Positions 38,865 through 48,037 of a DNA stretch of 64,000 bases are shown piece after piece. The notes beneath the pieces are model-generated. The model ran no database searches. It was given only the letters and a program-made list of their open reading frames with translations, and had not been told where the DNA came from. How positions within the stretch are numbered: the first letter of the stretch is position 1; every line of letters begins with the position of its first letter. Origin of the DNA: Anaerolineales bacterium (GTDB lineage Bacteria > Chloroflexota > Anaerolineae > Anaerolineales > Villigracilaceae); NCBI GenBank assembly GCA_023382595.1, contig JAHDWB010000006.1, positions 62,001 through 126,000 on the forward strand, read 5' to 3'. Position numbers and translations under genes: made by a program.

Positions 38865-40202
38865 ATGACATCTCGAAACATTGGTTTTATCTCCACCCGC
38901 TTTGCCGGCACAGACGGCGTCTCTTTGGAAGTGACCAAATGGGCGACCGTGCTGGAGCGCATGGGGCACAAATGCTTTTACTTTGCGGGCGAATGTGACC
39001 GCCCCGCTGAGGTCAGCCATGTGGTGGAAGAAGCGTTCTATCGCCACCCCGAAATTGACAGGATCAGCCAGCAGGCGTATTCGGGCAGTTGGACGGTCAC
39101 GGAAGAGGCGCGCGCCGCCCATCCTGAGATCGCAGCGTTGCACAAGCCGTTCTTCTCCATGTATGTCCGCCCGCCGGGGATGACCCAGCGCGTGAACGAG
39201 TTGAAGGATTACTTCAAGGAACAATTGTATAAGTTCGCGCATCGCTTCAATCTGGAATTGCTCGTCATCGAGAATGCGCTGACCATTCCGCTCAATATTC
39301 CGCTTGGGCTGGCGCTGACCGAGTTCATCGCCGAAACGGGCTTCCCGACCATCGCGCATCACCATGACTTTTATTGGGAACGTCAGCGCTTTCAGGTCAA
39401 CTGCGTGGGGGATTATCTCGCCGCGGCGTTTCCGCCCAACCTGCCGTCCGTTCGGCACGTGGTCATCAACTCTGTGCAAGCGCAGCAGATCGCCCTGCGG
39501 ACGGGCGTGACGGCGCGCGTCATCCCGAATGTAATGGATTTCGACTCCCCGCCGCCCGCGCCTGACGAGTACACAACATCCGTCCGTGAAGATATGGGCA
39601 TCGAGCAGGGCGAATACTTCTTCCTGCAACCCACGCGCGTCATTCAACGCAAGGGTATCGAGCACGCGGTGGAACTGGTCCGCAGGCTGGGACTGCCCGC
39701 CAAGCTGGTCATTTCCCATGCGGCAGGCGATGAAGGCACGGATTACGAACAGCGCGTGCATGAATATGCTGACTTATTGAATGTGACCGTCCGCTTTGAA
39801 GATGAGCAGGTCAACGAACATCGCGGACTGACAAAGGACGGAAAGAAGGTTTACACTTTGGGGGATGTGTATCCCTACGCCGATTTGGTGACCTATCCCT
39901 CCGCCATTGAAGGGTTTGGCAATGCTTTTCTTGAAGCAGTGTATTTCCATCGCCCCATTCTTGTGAATAATTATTCCATTTATGAAGTGGATATCAAACC
40001 CAAGGGCTTCCGCGTAGTGTGGTTCGACGGTTACATCAGCAAGGATACGCTGGATGAGACGAGGTTTATTTTGCAGAACCCCGATGAAGCCCGCAAATGG
40101 GCGGACAAAAACTATGCGCTCGCAAAACAACATTTTTCGTACACTGTGTTGGAACAGCGTCTGGACTCCATCCTTGCGGATTGTTTTGGATATCGCGTAT
40201 GA
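38865..40202 (+). CDS. GT4 glycosyltransferase
   Basis: About 445 residues. N-terminal FISTRFAGTDGVSLEVTKWATVLERMGH is the acceptor-domain opening of GT4; FPTIAHHHDFYWERQRF is conserved; the nucleotide-sugar-binding part has FFLQPTRVIQRKGIEHAVEL and the EGFGNAFLE motif (Ex7E) in YPSAIEGFGNAFLEAVYF. Next to a glucosylglycerate-type phosphorylase and a histidine phosphatase it may make or extend glucosylglycerate (mannosylglucosylglycerate synthases are GT4), but donor and acceptor are unproven. The ATG at 38865 is preferred over a TTG at 38856. Confidence 0.87.
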   Translation: MTSRNIGFISTRFAGTDGVSLEVTKWATVLERMGHKCFYFAGECDRPAEVSHVVEEAFYRHPEIDRISQQAYSGSWTVTEEARAAHPEIAALHKPFFSMYVRPPGMTQRVNELKDYFKEQLYKFAHRFNLELLVIENALTIPLNIPLGLALTEFIAETGFPTIAHHHDFYWERQRFQVNCVGDYLAAAFPPNLPSVRHVVINSVQAQQIALRTGVTARVIPNVMDFDSPPPAPDEYTTSVREDMGIEQGEYFFLQPTRVIQRKGIEHAVELVRRLGLPAKLVISHAAGDEGTDYEQRVHEYADLLNVTVRFEDEQVNEHRGLTKDGKKVYTLGDVYPYADLVTYPSAIEGFGNAFLEAVYFHRPILVNNYSIYEVDIKPKGFRVVWFDGYISKDTLDETRFILQNPDEARKWADKNYALAKQHFSYTVLEQRLDSILADCFGYRV

Positions 40203-40759
40203 GGGAGATCTGGCTTCTCCGTCATGGACAGACCGATTGGAATTTGCAAGGCAGGTGGCAGGGACAGGCTCCCTTTGCGCCCGGCTTGAACGAAACCGGA
40301 TTTGCGCAGGCGCGTTCCGCGGCGGAAGAATTATCTGAAATTCAATTTGGCGCGATCTATTCCAGCGACCTGTTGCGCGCACGTCAGACCGCCGAGGCAG
40401 TCGCTGAAAAACAAGGCATGTCGGTTTTGGTGGATGAGCGGCTACGCGAGGTCAATCTTGGAGAGTGGGAAGGGATGCTTTCGGAGGATGTCAAAGCCCG
40501 CTATCCGAATGAACTCAGGGAGCGGGATGAGAATCCGTTAAATGCCCGTCCGCCGCAAGGGGAGACGCTGGCAGAGGTGGCGGAACGCGCTGGGACGGCG
40601 GTTAAGGATATTTTGCAGAAGCAGGCTCAAGGTCCGTTATTGATCGTATCGCACGGGCTCACGCTTGCGTCGCTCATTTGCATGTCAAGTCATATCCCGC
40701 TCGAAAAGGCATATGAGCATATCCCTGAAAACGCAACCCCTGTTCGGATCATATTTTAA
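40199..40759 (+). CDS. Histidine-phosphatase family protein
   Basis: 186 residues. The RHG motif (LLRHGQTDWN) carries the phospho-accepting His at about residue 9; YSSDLLRARQTAEAVAE and LREVNLGEWEGM give the Arg and acid/base Glu; IVSHGLTLASLI the second His. It overlaps the GT4 gene by ATGA. In mycobacteria glucosyl-3-phosphoglycerate phosphatase belongs to this family, so a compatible-solute phosphatase is a reasonable inference; phosphoglycerate mutase or cobalamin phosphatase (CobC) are alternatives. Confidence 0.9.
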   Translation: MREIWLLRHGQTDWNLQGRWQGQAPFAPGLNETGFAQARSAAEELSEIQFGAIYSSDLLRARQTAEAVAEKQGMSVLVDERLREVNLGEWEGMLSEDVKARYPNELRERDENPLNARPPQGETLAEVAERAGTAVKDILQKQAQGPLLIVSHGLTLASLICMSSHIPLEKAYEHIPENATPVRIIF

Positions 40760-40801
40760 ATTCCGGAAGTAAAATTGATCATCTCGAATATAGGATCGAA
40801 T

Positions 40802-41701
40802 ATGATGAAACGCCTCTTGCTCCTGACCGTGATGCTGGTCTCCGCTTGTACGCAGGAGATTCGCACGCAATCACCGCTTCCGGTTGTGACCGAGCTTGCT
40901 CCTCCGCCGACGGCGACGGAGGTGATCCTAATTTCGCCGACAGGGACGCCGATCCCGATTCCGACCGCAACGCCAACTCCGGTCCGTTTCCCGCCGCCCC
41001 AGACGTTGCCCGCGGGAGCGGTCAGCATGGTCGCCATTGGGGACAGCCTGACACAGGGCGTGGGGGACGGGACAGGGCGCGGCTATCCCGGGCGGCTGCT
41101 GGAGATGGTGACCATGGAGCGCCCCGGTTCTGCCATCACAAATTTTGGTCAGGCAGGCTGGACGTCGGACATGTTGATCGACGGCGACCAGGGCATGTTC
41201 GGTCAGGTACAGCGCGCGGTTGCAGAGGTAAATCTGTCCCTTTCACAAGGTCGCGGCGTGGTTGTGCTCGTTTGGATCGGTCACAATGACCTTTGGCGTT
41301 TGTATGAGCGCGGGGATGTCACGGACGCGGTGGAGGAGCAGGACGCCCAACGCTTCGCTTCGAATCTTGATACGATCCTGATCGAACTGCGCGGGGCGGG
41401 TGCGCAAGTGATCATTGCCCTGCTTGATGATCCATCCAACCGTCCTGCTGTTTTGCAAAGCGAAAATTTCCCGGGCATCACCCTTGATGAATTGGAAAGT
41501 ATGTCCATGCAGGCGCGGCGCTATAACGAACTTATCACGCAAAAGGCGGAGCAGTACGGCGTGTTAACGGTGGATTTTTACAATGCTGATATTTTTTCCA
41601 ACCCCGCTTTGCTTGCAGATGACGGCGTTCATCCCAATGCCGCCGGATACGACCTCATTACCGGGAAATGGTACGAAACGCTGTCGCAGCTATTCGACTA
41701 A
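40802..41701 (+). CDS. SGNH/GDSL hydrolase lipoprotein
   Basis: 299 residues. Lipobox LVSAC near residue 16, then a Pro/Thr linker (about 40 residues). The SGNH hydrolase has the catalytic Ser in VAIGDSLTQGVG, Gly in GQAGWTSDM, Asn in VWIGHNDLW and the Asp/His in LADDGVHPNAAGYDLI: all four blocks present. It is an exported, membrane-anchored esterase, perhaps acting on acylated polysaccharide or lipid. Its 3' end overlaps the convergent methyltransferase by 12 nt. The start at 40802 has AGGA upstream. Confidence 0.88.
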   Translation: MMKRLLLLTVMLVSACTQEIRTQSPLPVVTELAPPPTATEVILISPTGTPIPIPTATPTPVRFPPPQTLPAGAVSMVAIGDSLTQGVGDGTGRGYPGRLLEMVTMERPGSAITNFGQAGWTSDMLIDGDQGMFGQVQRAVAEVNLSLSQGRGVVVLVWIGHNDLWRLYERGDVTDAVEEQDAQRFASNLDTILIELRGAGAQVIIALLDDPSNRPAVLQSENFPGITLDELESMSMQARRYNELITQKAEQYGVLTVDFYNADIFSNPALLADDGVHPNAAGYDLITGKWYETLSQLFD

Positions 41702-42325
41702 CGCGAATGCCGCAATGCTAAAAGCGATCGCGGCGTTGAACGAGCGTTTCTTTCCGCTCATCGGTATAAATACGATCTCATCACATAGTTCCAGCAGGTC
41801 AGGGTCCGCGCCAGTTACTTCGCTCCCGACGATCAGCAGGCGATTTTCGCCCGGCATTTTTACATCCATGCTGCGGATATCTTTTGCCGCCCCGTGCTCC
41901 TCCAGCGCATACACCTTCCAGCCTTCCGATTTCAAGTTTTCTACAAGTTTTACCGCATCCACATGATGGGACCATGTAACGTACTCTTCCGCGCCAAGCG
42001 ACGTTTTTCTTACCGCTTCGTTCTCCGGCGTGGGCGTGATCCCGCATAAATAGGCGTGGGTAAACCCGAATCCGTCCGCGCTGCGCAGGATCGAACCGAC
42101 ATTCCAGGCTGAACGGATGTTATCCATCAGGACGGCAAAATTTCCGCTGCGGGTTGACCGTTCATGTTCGCGCGTCATGCTCTCTTCCGAAATGGACTTC
42201 TCCAATACCACTCGTGTCTCCCCCAGGCAGTGCGGACAACGCGTGCCGAATGAATGTCCCTGCCGGATGGGGTAGCGCAAGCCGCAGCCTGTACAGATGC
42301 GGATCTCGAAGACGTCAGAAGACAT
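41690..42325 (-). CDS. SpoU/TrmH-family RNA methyltransferase with N-terminal zinc ribbon
   Basis: 211 residues. Residues about 11-34 have a CxxC...CxxC zinc ribbon (CTGCGLRYPIRQGHSFGTRCPHC). The SPOUT part has NIRSAWNVGSILRSADGFG (motif 1), LLIVGSEVTGADPDLLELCD (motif 2) and FIPMSGKKRSFNAAIAFSIAAFAL (motif 3, usually IPM-G---SLNVSVA). The Phe and Ala substitutions in motif 3 are unusual but may keep the knot. It probably 2'-O-methylates a tRNA or rRNA ribose using SAM. Confidence 0.87.
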   Translation of the reverse strand: MSSDVFEIRICTGCGLRYPIRQGHSFGTRCPHCLGETRVVLEKSISEESMTREHERSTRSGNFAVLMDNIRSAWNVGSILRSADGFGFTHAYLCGITPTPENEAVRKTSLGAEEYVTWSHHVDAVKLVENLKSEGWKVYALEEHGAAKDIRSMDVKMPGENRLLIVGSEVTGADPDLLELCDEIVFIPMSGKKRSFNAAIAFSIAAFALVE

Positions 42326-42351
42326 CAGAAGACATCATCCCAAAGAGTTTC

Positions 42352-43155
42352 CTATTTGAACTTGCCGATCTCGAAATATTCAAACGTGGCGGGAATGTTC
42401 AACGTATCATTGTTTTGTCCGGCGAACAAACCCACTTGCTGAATATCAAAATTTATGGCTCGTTGATATGAACGATACCAGGCTTTGCCATCCGGGCTGG
42501 TGAACAGGCTGACTATGTTTCCTTCCACAACCAGCCGGATGGCAAGAGTATTCCCGAAATACTGTGTGGGGTTTCGCGGCAACGCATAAATGCCGTTTTG
42601 GTAAATATCGAAATAGTGCCCCTGCCCGGGGCAGCCGACTGCCGGCAGGCAGTATCCCAGCCCTGCTTGCGCGAAATTTGCGATCGATTCAAAGAGAACA
42701 ACCCCGGCAAATTGATCGCTTTCATCAGGGAGAAAGTTGACACTTGTTTCGACAAAGAAATCGCCCTGCGGTGCGGGTCTCAGTAAAAGATTCTTTGCAT
42801 TGCCAAAGTTAATATAACCGGGTTCCGCCTGGATTTGCAGCGAACCGGGAATAGTGGCAAGACTCCAGTTGATTGGATTTTCATTCAGCCACTGCCAGCC
42901 AGGCTTTAACTCTGCGTTGAAGTCATCGCGAAAAAGCGTTTCGGTGTCTGATGTAAAAACGATCGGCGTGGATGTTGCGGTGGCTTCGGGGGTGGATGTG
43001 ATCGTTGGTGTTGGGGTCCTGTCTGCCAGGTGCGTAACGGTCATCACGATATCGGTCAGATTGACATCAGGCGTAGGTGATTGAATGGCAGATTCGCATC
43101 CACTTGCGAAGAGTAGAAGTGAAAATGAAAAAACGATCAAGTAAGTTCGTTTCAT
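42352..43155 (-). CDS. Lipoprotein with concanavalin-like (DUF1080/DUF1349-type) domain
   Basis: 267 residues. Lipobox LLFASGC, Pro/Thr linker (about 28-70), then a beta-sandwich with LFRDDFNAELKPGWQWLNENPINWSL and RPAPQGDFFVETSVNF, closing with VGLFAGQNNDTLNIPATFEYFEI: a pattern seen in glucanase-like/LamG carbohydrate-binding domains. No catalytic residues stand out, so binding to glycan or another surface ligand is more likely than hydrolysis. AAGGAAG before the ATG. Confidence 0.8.
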   Translation of the reverse strand: MKRTYLIVFSFSLLLFASGCESAIQSPTPDVNLTDIVMTVTHLADRTPTPTITSTPEATATSTPIVFTSDTETLFRDDFNAELKPGWQWLNENPINWSLATIPGSLQIQAEPGYINFGNAKNLLLRPAPQGDFFVETSVNFLPDESDQFAGVVLFESIANFAQAGLGYCLPAVGCPGQGHYFDIYQNGIYALPRNPTQYFGNTLAIRLVVEGNIVSLFTSPDGKAWYRSYQRAINFDIQQVGLFAGQNNDTLNIPATFEYFEIGKFK

Positions 43156-43505
43156 ATGGCTTCCTTGTTATGGTGTTGGATAATTTTACACTCGATGATT
43201 TTGGAGAAGTGTTGCAATCTCACAAAAGAATGGCGGCTTGCGTGCATGCGCCATATTTTCTTCGGCAATGCTATGGCATTGCTCCATGATTCACGCATGG
43301 AAGTATCGCGCACTCCACACTACGACAGTTCATATTGAGAGCCTCTATTATATCTTGGCGGAATCGGTTGAAAACCCTGATGTAGGAAAATGGCGGAATC
43401 TGAAGGAAACTGAATTAAATCTGCTGAAACAGCCCGTAAAAAAGGCAGTTTCAATATAAGTCACATGGTATTTATGATTTTAGGCGGGTGCAGGAAATGA
43501 CTTTT
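43156..43505. other. Noncoding stretch before the hydrogenase operon
   Basis: About 350 bp that hold no convincing gene. A 73-codon reading frame at 43238-43459 has no ribosome site and no family signal. TAAAAT on the minus strand near 43188 is probably the -10 of the 43155 gene. GGCGGAATC occurs twice (near 43357 and 43391). Confidence 0.45.
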
Positions 43506-43521
43506 AGTGATATATTTCACA
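43506..43521. promoter_or_regulatory. CRP/FNR-type operator before the hydrogenase operon
   Basis: AGTGA, six bases (TATATT), TCACA: nine of ten positions of the CRP consensus TGTGA-N6-TCACA. It lies 75 nt before the first hydrogenase gene. A related site (TGTGA-N6-ACACA) lies before the formate-channel gene at 54594. Confidence 0.55.
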
Positions 43522-43595
43522 AGCCAAGAAAACATATATGAGCGGAGGTGAATTGGTAAAGCCGTTTACGCTTTATCGATAATTGGAGACCACTA

Positions 43596-44090
43596 ATGGA
43601 AAGAATAGAGTATCTGCTTCTGTTGTTGGGGGCTGTCTTCTTTGCGTATCGTGCGATTGTATCCACCAGAATTTTAGTTTCCACAATCTATCTGGCTTGT
43701 GTCAGTGCCCTGGTTTCAGTGGTGCTCTACCTGCTTGGTGCGGCACAAGTTGCTGTGATGGAACTCTCGGTGGGGGCGGGGCTGGTGACAGTTCTTCTTG
43801 TGTACGCCGTCAGCGTCGTTGGTGACGATGCGCTTGACCCTGCGTCGATCATTCCAAAACCATTGGCGTTGACTGTTGTCGGGCTGGCGATTTTCATGGT
43901 CGGTTGGATGGTTTACCCGTCCATTCAAACTGCGGAAACCACAGGTCCCGTTGATCTTGCCAGCGTGTTGTGGGGCACCCGCGTGCTGGACGTGTGGATT
44001 CAGATCGTGCTGATCTTCTCTGGCGTGATGGGCGTTCTGGGTTTGCTCTCCGAGCGCATCCGTGACCCGAAAAAGGAAGTGGGCGCATGA
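43596..44090 (+). CDS. Group 4 hydrogenase membrane subunit, NuoJ/MbhD-like (DUF4040)
   Basis: 164 residues with five hydrophobic spans (about 8-25, 28-53, 54-76, 88-108, 128-152). The core (YLLGAAQVAVMELSVGAGLVTVLLVYAVSVVG) with its Gly and Glu pattern is the DUF4040/MbhD segment, also like NuoJ and MrpA C-terminal. It contributes to the ion-translocating membrane arm. First gene of the operon; GGAG lies about 10 nt before the ATG. Confidence 0.85.
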   Translation: MERIEYLLLLLGAVFFAYRAIVSTRILVSTIYLACVSALVSVVLYLLGAAQVAVMELSVGAGLVTVLLVYAVSVVGDDALDPASIIPKPLALTVVGLAIFMVGWMVYPSIQTAETTGPVDLASVLWGTRVLDVWIQIVLIFSGVMGVLGLLSERIRDPKKEVGA

Positions 44091-44398
44091 ACATGACTTC
44101 CCTCAATATTGTTCTGGTCGGCATCGCCGCGCTGTTTGGCGTCGGCTTGTATGGTTTGCTCATCACGCGTAACCTGATCAAGATCGTAATGGTCTTGCAA
44201 ATTCTGGTCAAAGGCGTGATTTTGTCATTGGTGTTTGCGGGCAAACTGAGCGGCAACCTCGGGCTGGGGCAGTCCATCGCCGCCACCGTCATCGTCGCGG
44301 ATACCATCGTGGCGGTGGTCGGGTTGGCGCTGGCAGTGCAGGTGCGCCGCCGTTTCGGCACGCTGGATGCGCCGCAAATCTCCACGCTGAAAGGATGA
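44087..44398 (+). CDS. NuoK/MrpC-like membrane subunit
   Basis: 103 residues, three transmembrane helices with two helix breaks; GLGQSIAATVIVADTIVAVVGLALAVQVRR is the typical NuoK/MrpC region (family members have an acidic residue in the second helix; here Asp in VADTIV). It overlaps the previous gene by ATGA. Confidence 0.87.
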   Translation: MNMTSLNIVLVGIAALFGVGLYGLLITRNLIKIVMVLQILVKGVILSLVFAGKLSGNLGLGQSIAATVIVADTIVAVVGLALAVQVRRRFGTLDAPQISTLKG

Positions 44399-44399
44399 C

Positions 44400-46151
44400 A
44401 TGGCTGGCATCTTGACTCTTCTCGTTATCGGACTTTCATGGCTCGGCGCGATCGTGGTCTGGCTGGTCGGTGACCAACGTCCGAAAGCCCAGCATTGGCT
44501 TGCCTTCGGGTTTAGCGCCTTGGCTGGGATCACCTCCCTGCTTTTGTTGACTGTTATAGACTCTCGCCCCGCACTTGACCTGTGGTTTGGTTCCGCCTTT
44601 GGCAGCCTGACCTTCATCCCAGACGGCTTGGCGGTCTCGCTGACTGTCATTGCCACGGTCATTGGTTCGCTCGCCGTCCTTTTCTCGATGGATTACATGC
44701 GCGGAGAAGCGCAACTCGGCAGGTACTACTTCCTTGTTTTGTTCTTCATCGGCGCAATGGCGGGACTCGTTCTCAGCGGCAATCTGCTATTCACTTTCTT
44801 CTTTTGGGAAATTACCGCCCTATGTTCCTATGGCTTGATCTCCTTCCACAACGACGACCCCAAAGCCGTGAAAGGCGGCATCAAAGCGCTCATCATCACG
44901 CAAGTCGGCGGCGTAGGCTTGCTGGCAGGCGCGTTGCTGGCGTATGCCAATCTCGGCTCTTTCCAAATCGCGGATTTGCTTGCTAAAGCAAACACACTCC
45001 CTGTAGTTGTTCTCTCTTTCATTGCTTTTTCCTTCCTGATCGCCGCCGCTGCAAAGTCGGCGCAATTCCCTTTCCACACCTGGCTTCCCGATGCAATGGA
45101 AGCGCCGACGCCCATCAGCGCCCTCATCCATGCCGCGACGATGGTCAACGCGGGCATTTATCTACTTGCGCGTTTTCAGCCTGCGTTTGCATCCGTTCCA
45201 AATTGGAGCGCGGCGGTCATCGCCGTCGGCGTCACATCCGCCCTCATCACCGCTTTCATGGCGCTCACCGCCACCGACCTGAAACGTGCGCTCGCGTATT
45301 CCACCGTCAGCCAACTTGGCTACATGGTCTATGCCATCGGCGCGGGCGGCGTACTGGCGAGTCACTTCCATTTGCAAAGCCATGCAGTTTTCAAAGCCTT
45401 GCTCTTCCTCACGGCGGGCGCGGTCATCCATTCCGTTGGCACGCGTGACATGCGTCGCATGGGTGCGCTCGGCAGGCAGATGCCTTTCGTCCGCAACGCA
45501 TTCGTCATCGGCGCGCTGGCGCTCATCGGCTTGCCCATCTTCAACGGCTTCTGGAGCAAGGAACTCATTCTCGAAGTCGGCTTCGAGCACTCGCCGCTCT
45601 GGGTCTACGCACTCATGCTGTTCGGCGCCGCCCTCACCGCCTTCTATACCTTCCGCATGACATGGCTGGTCTTCTTCGGCACAGAGCGCGACTCCCTGCA
45701 TGCGCACGATGCGGGCAGTACGATGAAAGTTTCTCTTGCGCTACTTGCGATTGGAACTTTCGTCACCTGGCTTTCTTTCGGCGGATTTAGCAGACTGTTG
45801 ACCGCTTCCCTGTCGTTTCATGGACTGCACGAAGAGTCCACCCTGCACATGATGGAGACGCTTCTCTCCGCGCCCCTGACTTGGTTCGCCTTACTGATAG
45901 TTGCTGCCAGCCTGACGCTTTTCTTCGTGCTCGGACGGAAGTCCGCGCTCGTAGATGCGCCCGCCTGGTGGAAAACGTTGACCGAAACTTCCTTCGGTTT
46001 TGAATCGCTCAATCACAGCGTGGTGCGCGGTGTGAACTTCATCGCTGAAAAATTACGCTTCACCCAAAGCGGTGAACTGAACTGGAATATTCTCGGCATC
46101 ATGGGCGGCTTGCTGGCTGTCCTGTTGGTGCTGTGGTGGAGTGGAGTCTAA
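44400..46151 (+). CDS. NuoL/MrpA-like proton-translocating subunit
   Basis: 583 residues, about 14-16 membrane helices. Family blocks: FFFWEITALCSYGLISFH (acidic residue on helix 5), FHTWLPDAMEAPTPISALIHAATMVNAGIYLLARFQP, KRALAYSTVSQLGYMVYAIG, and HAVFKALLFLTAGAVIHSVGTRDMRRMG. It carries the antiporter-like channel and the long C-terminal helix region of NuoL. Start 2 nt after the previous stop. Confidence 0.92.
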   Translation: MAGILTLLVIGLSWLGAIVVWLVGDQRPKAQHWLAFGFSALAGITSLLLLTVIDSRPALDLWFGSAFGSLTFIPDGLAVSLTVIATVIGSLAVLFSMDYMRGEAQLGRYYFLVLFFIGAMAGLVLSGNLLFTFFFWEITALCSYGLISFHNDDPKAVKGGIKALIITQVGGVGLLAGALLAYANLGSFQIADLLAKANTLPVVVLSFIAFSFLIAAAAKSAQFPFHTWLPDAMEAPTPISALIHAATMVNAGIYLLARFQPAFASVPNWSAAVIAVGVTSALITAFMALTATDLKRALAYSTVSQLGYMVYAIGAGGVLASHFHLQSHAVFKALLFLTAGAVIHSVGTRDMRRMGALGRQMPFVRNAFVIGALALIGLPIFNGFWSKELILEVGFEHSPLWVYALMLFGAALTAFYTFRMTWLVFFGTERDSLHAHDAGSTMKVSLALLAIGTFVTWLSFGGFSRLLTASLSFHGLHEESTLHMMETLLSAPLTWFALLIVAASLTLFFVLGRKSALVDAPAWWKTLTETSFGFESLNHSVVRGVNFIAEKLRFTQSGELNWNILGIMGGLLAVLLVLWWSGV

Positions 46152-47672
46152 ATGAACCTGCTCACTTTTGTTGGGATGATCACCATCCCGCTTGTTTCTT
46201 CGCCCTTCGTCTATCTCTCGGGCAGGCTGGGCGCGCATGACCTCATCTTGCAGCGCCGTTCCTATCTCGTGCGCGGACTTTCTCTGCTGGTCATCCTTGC
46301 CGCGTGGGTTCCGTTCGTATTTGCGATCCAAACCTTTTTGGCGGGCGGCATACAGGAGGTTCGTCTCGAATCCATCTGGCTGCGGGTGGATGGCATCAAC
46401 CTGTTGGTATCAGGGACAATTCTTCTGCTCGGGACGCTGGTGATTCTTTTCTCAGGTCCGTATATGGCGGGGGAAGTCTGCGAAGAAAAATACTACGCCA
46501 TGCTGCTGGCAATGATCGGTTTGATGATCGGCTTGACCTGCGCAGGCGACCTGTTCAACCTGTGGGTCTGGTTCGAAGCGATGGCGATCTCATCGTATTT
46601 GTTGGTGGCGTTTTACCGCGAGCAAGCTGCATCGTTGGAAGCGGGCATGAAGTATCTCGTCCAAAGCGCGGTGGGATCGGTGCTGGTGCTGGTGGGCATT
46701 TCGCTCGTCCTTGCCAATGCTGGGACGTTGGACCTGCTCGAAGTCCGCGAAGCAGTGTTGAGGTCCGATGTGAACCGCCTGACGTGGCTCAGTGCGGGCG
46801 CATTGTTCATCATCGGCTTCGGAGTCAAAGTGGCGTTCGTCCCGCTCCATACTTGGCTGCCCGATGCGCATTCGCAAGCGCCAAGCGGAATCAGCGCGAT
46901 GCTTTCGGGCGTGGTCATCGAAGTGGGGTTGATCGCCATGCTGCGCGCGCTTTCGGCGTTGACGGGTTTTGCGGTTTCGTGGGGCATCATCTTCCTGTTG
47001 TTTGGCGCGTTGAATATTTTGTACGGCAACTTGCTTGCATTACGCCAAACCGTCGTGAAACGCATGCTGGCGTTTTCGAGCTTGAGCCATGTAGGCTATA
47101 TGCTGATGGGCTTGGGCATTGCGCTGGTTTCGGGAATTGCATTGGGCGCGCAGGGAGCGTTCTTTCACTTGTTCACGCACATGCTGATGAAGGGATTGGC
47201 GTTTCTTGCGGTGGGCGCGTTGATATATGCAATGTACTTGCAGAACGACCAGCACCAGTCATTGACGATCAATGACATGGCGGGCGCGGCGCAGAAGTAT
47301 CCGTTGGCTGCGCTGGCGTTGAGCATTGCCGTGCTGAGCCTTGGCGGACTTCCGCCGCTGGCTGGGTTTATGTCGAAATGGCAGATCTTTGTGGCGGGCT
47401 TTGAAACAGGCGACGGCTGGATCATCGGCTTGATGATCTTCATGGCGTTGAACAGCGTGCTGTCGCTGGCGTATTATGCGCCGCTAGTGAATGTGATGTA
47501 TCGTAAAGTTCCGTCCGAGCAGGTGCTGGCGGGTAAGTCTGTGCCGTTTGCGCTTTCCCTGCCGATGGTGTTGATGCTGGTCATGATCATTGTTCTAGGC
47601 TTTGTTCCGCAGCTAATGGAATGGATCACATTGCCCGCCGCCCAAAGTTTGCTTGTGATGTTCGGGAGTTGA
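46152..47672 (+). CDS. NuoM/NuoN/MrpD-like proton-translocating subunit
   Basis: 506 residues, about 14 membrane helices. LFNLWVWFEAMAISSYLLVAFYRE with the channel Glu, FVPLHTWLPDAHSQAPSGISAMLSGVVIEVG and KRMLAFSSLSHVGYMLMGLG are the hallmarks. It sits directly after the NuoL-like gene (stop and start adjacent), giving two antiporter-like subunits in the complex. Confidence 0.92.
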   Translation: MNLLTFVGMITIPLVSSPFVYLSGRLGAHDLILQRRSYLVRGLSLLVILAAWVPFVFAIQTFLAGGIQEVRLESIWLRVDGINLLVSGTILLLGTLVILFSGPYMAGEVCEEKYYAMLLAMIGLMIGLTCAGDLFNLWVWFEAMAISSYLLVAFYREQAASLEAGMKYLVQSAVGSVLVLVGISLVLANAGTLDLLEVREAVLRSDVNRLTWLSAGALFIIGFGVKVAFVPLHTWLPDAHSQAPSGISAMLSGVVIEVGLIAMLRALSALTGFAVSWGIIFLLFGALNILYGNLLALRQTVVKRMLAFSSLSHVGYMLMGLGIALVSGIALGAQGAFFHLFTHMLMKGLAFLAVGALIYAMYLQNDQHQSLTINDMAGAAQKYPLAALALSIAVLSLGGLPPLAGFMSKWQIFVAGFETGDGWIIGLMIFMALNSVLSLAYYAPLVNVMYRKVPSEQVLAGKSVPFALSLPMVLMLVMIIVLGFVPQLMEWITLPAAQSLLVMFGS

Positions 47673-47673
47673 T

Positions 47674-47988
47674 ATGGCTGAACTTTTACTTACTCCATTG
47701 ATCGCTTTTCTGGTTTATGCGCTGGCGGCTTCCGCGCTTTCTGGGCTGGGACGGTTGTTCTCTGCAAAGGGACGCGCATCGCAATTCAAGTCTGAGGCGT
47801 ATGCCAGCGGCGAAGACCACGACCCATTGCCCGCCGCGCCTGGTTACCGTCAATTTTTTGTGATCGCTTTGTTCTTTGCAGTATTGCATCTCGGTGTCAT
47901 CATGGTTGGCAGTAGCGATCTTTCGAATGTGACCATCGTGTATTTGCTCGGTTTGATCTTGGCGTTGATCGCGTTGATCTTAGGATGA
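47674..47988 (+). CDS. NuoA-like membrane subunit
   Basis: 104 residues, three hydrophobic spans with a soluble loop (ASQFKSEAYASGEDHDPLP) that matches the NuoA/NdhC loop, where an acidic E/D-rich turn contacts the B/D subunits. One nt after the previous stop. Confidence 0.82.
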   Translation: MAELLLTPLIAFLVYALAASALSGLGRLFSAKGRASQFKSEAYASGEDHDPLPAAPGYRQFFVIALFFAVLHLGVIMVGSSDLSNVTIVYLLGLILALIALILG

Positions 47989-47994
47989 CCGTAG

Positions 47995-48013
47995 GGCGGG
48001 TTTGCAACCCGCC
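47995..48013. repeat. Palindrome in the hydrogenase operon
   Basis: GGCGGGTT, TGC, AACCCGCC: a perfect 8-bp stem with a 3-nt loop between the NuoA-like and NuoB-like genes, the only large gap within the operon. It resembles REP-like dispersed elements and may tune the relative expression of membrane and peripheral subunits. Confidence 0.6.
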
Positions 48014-48037
48014 ATTGACAGCGAAAGTGGTGATTGT

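Noticed and set aside
43238-43459. A 73-codon plus-strand frame before the hydrogenase operon
   Set aside because: No ribosome site, no family signal and odd composition; treated as noncoding.
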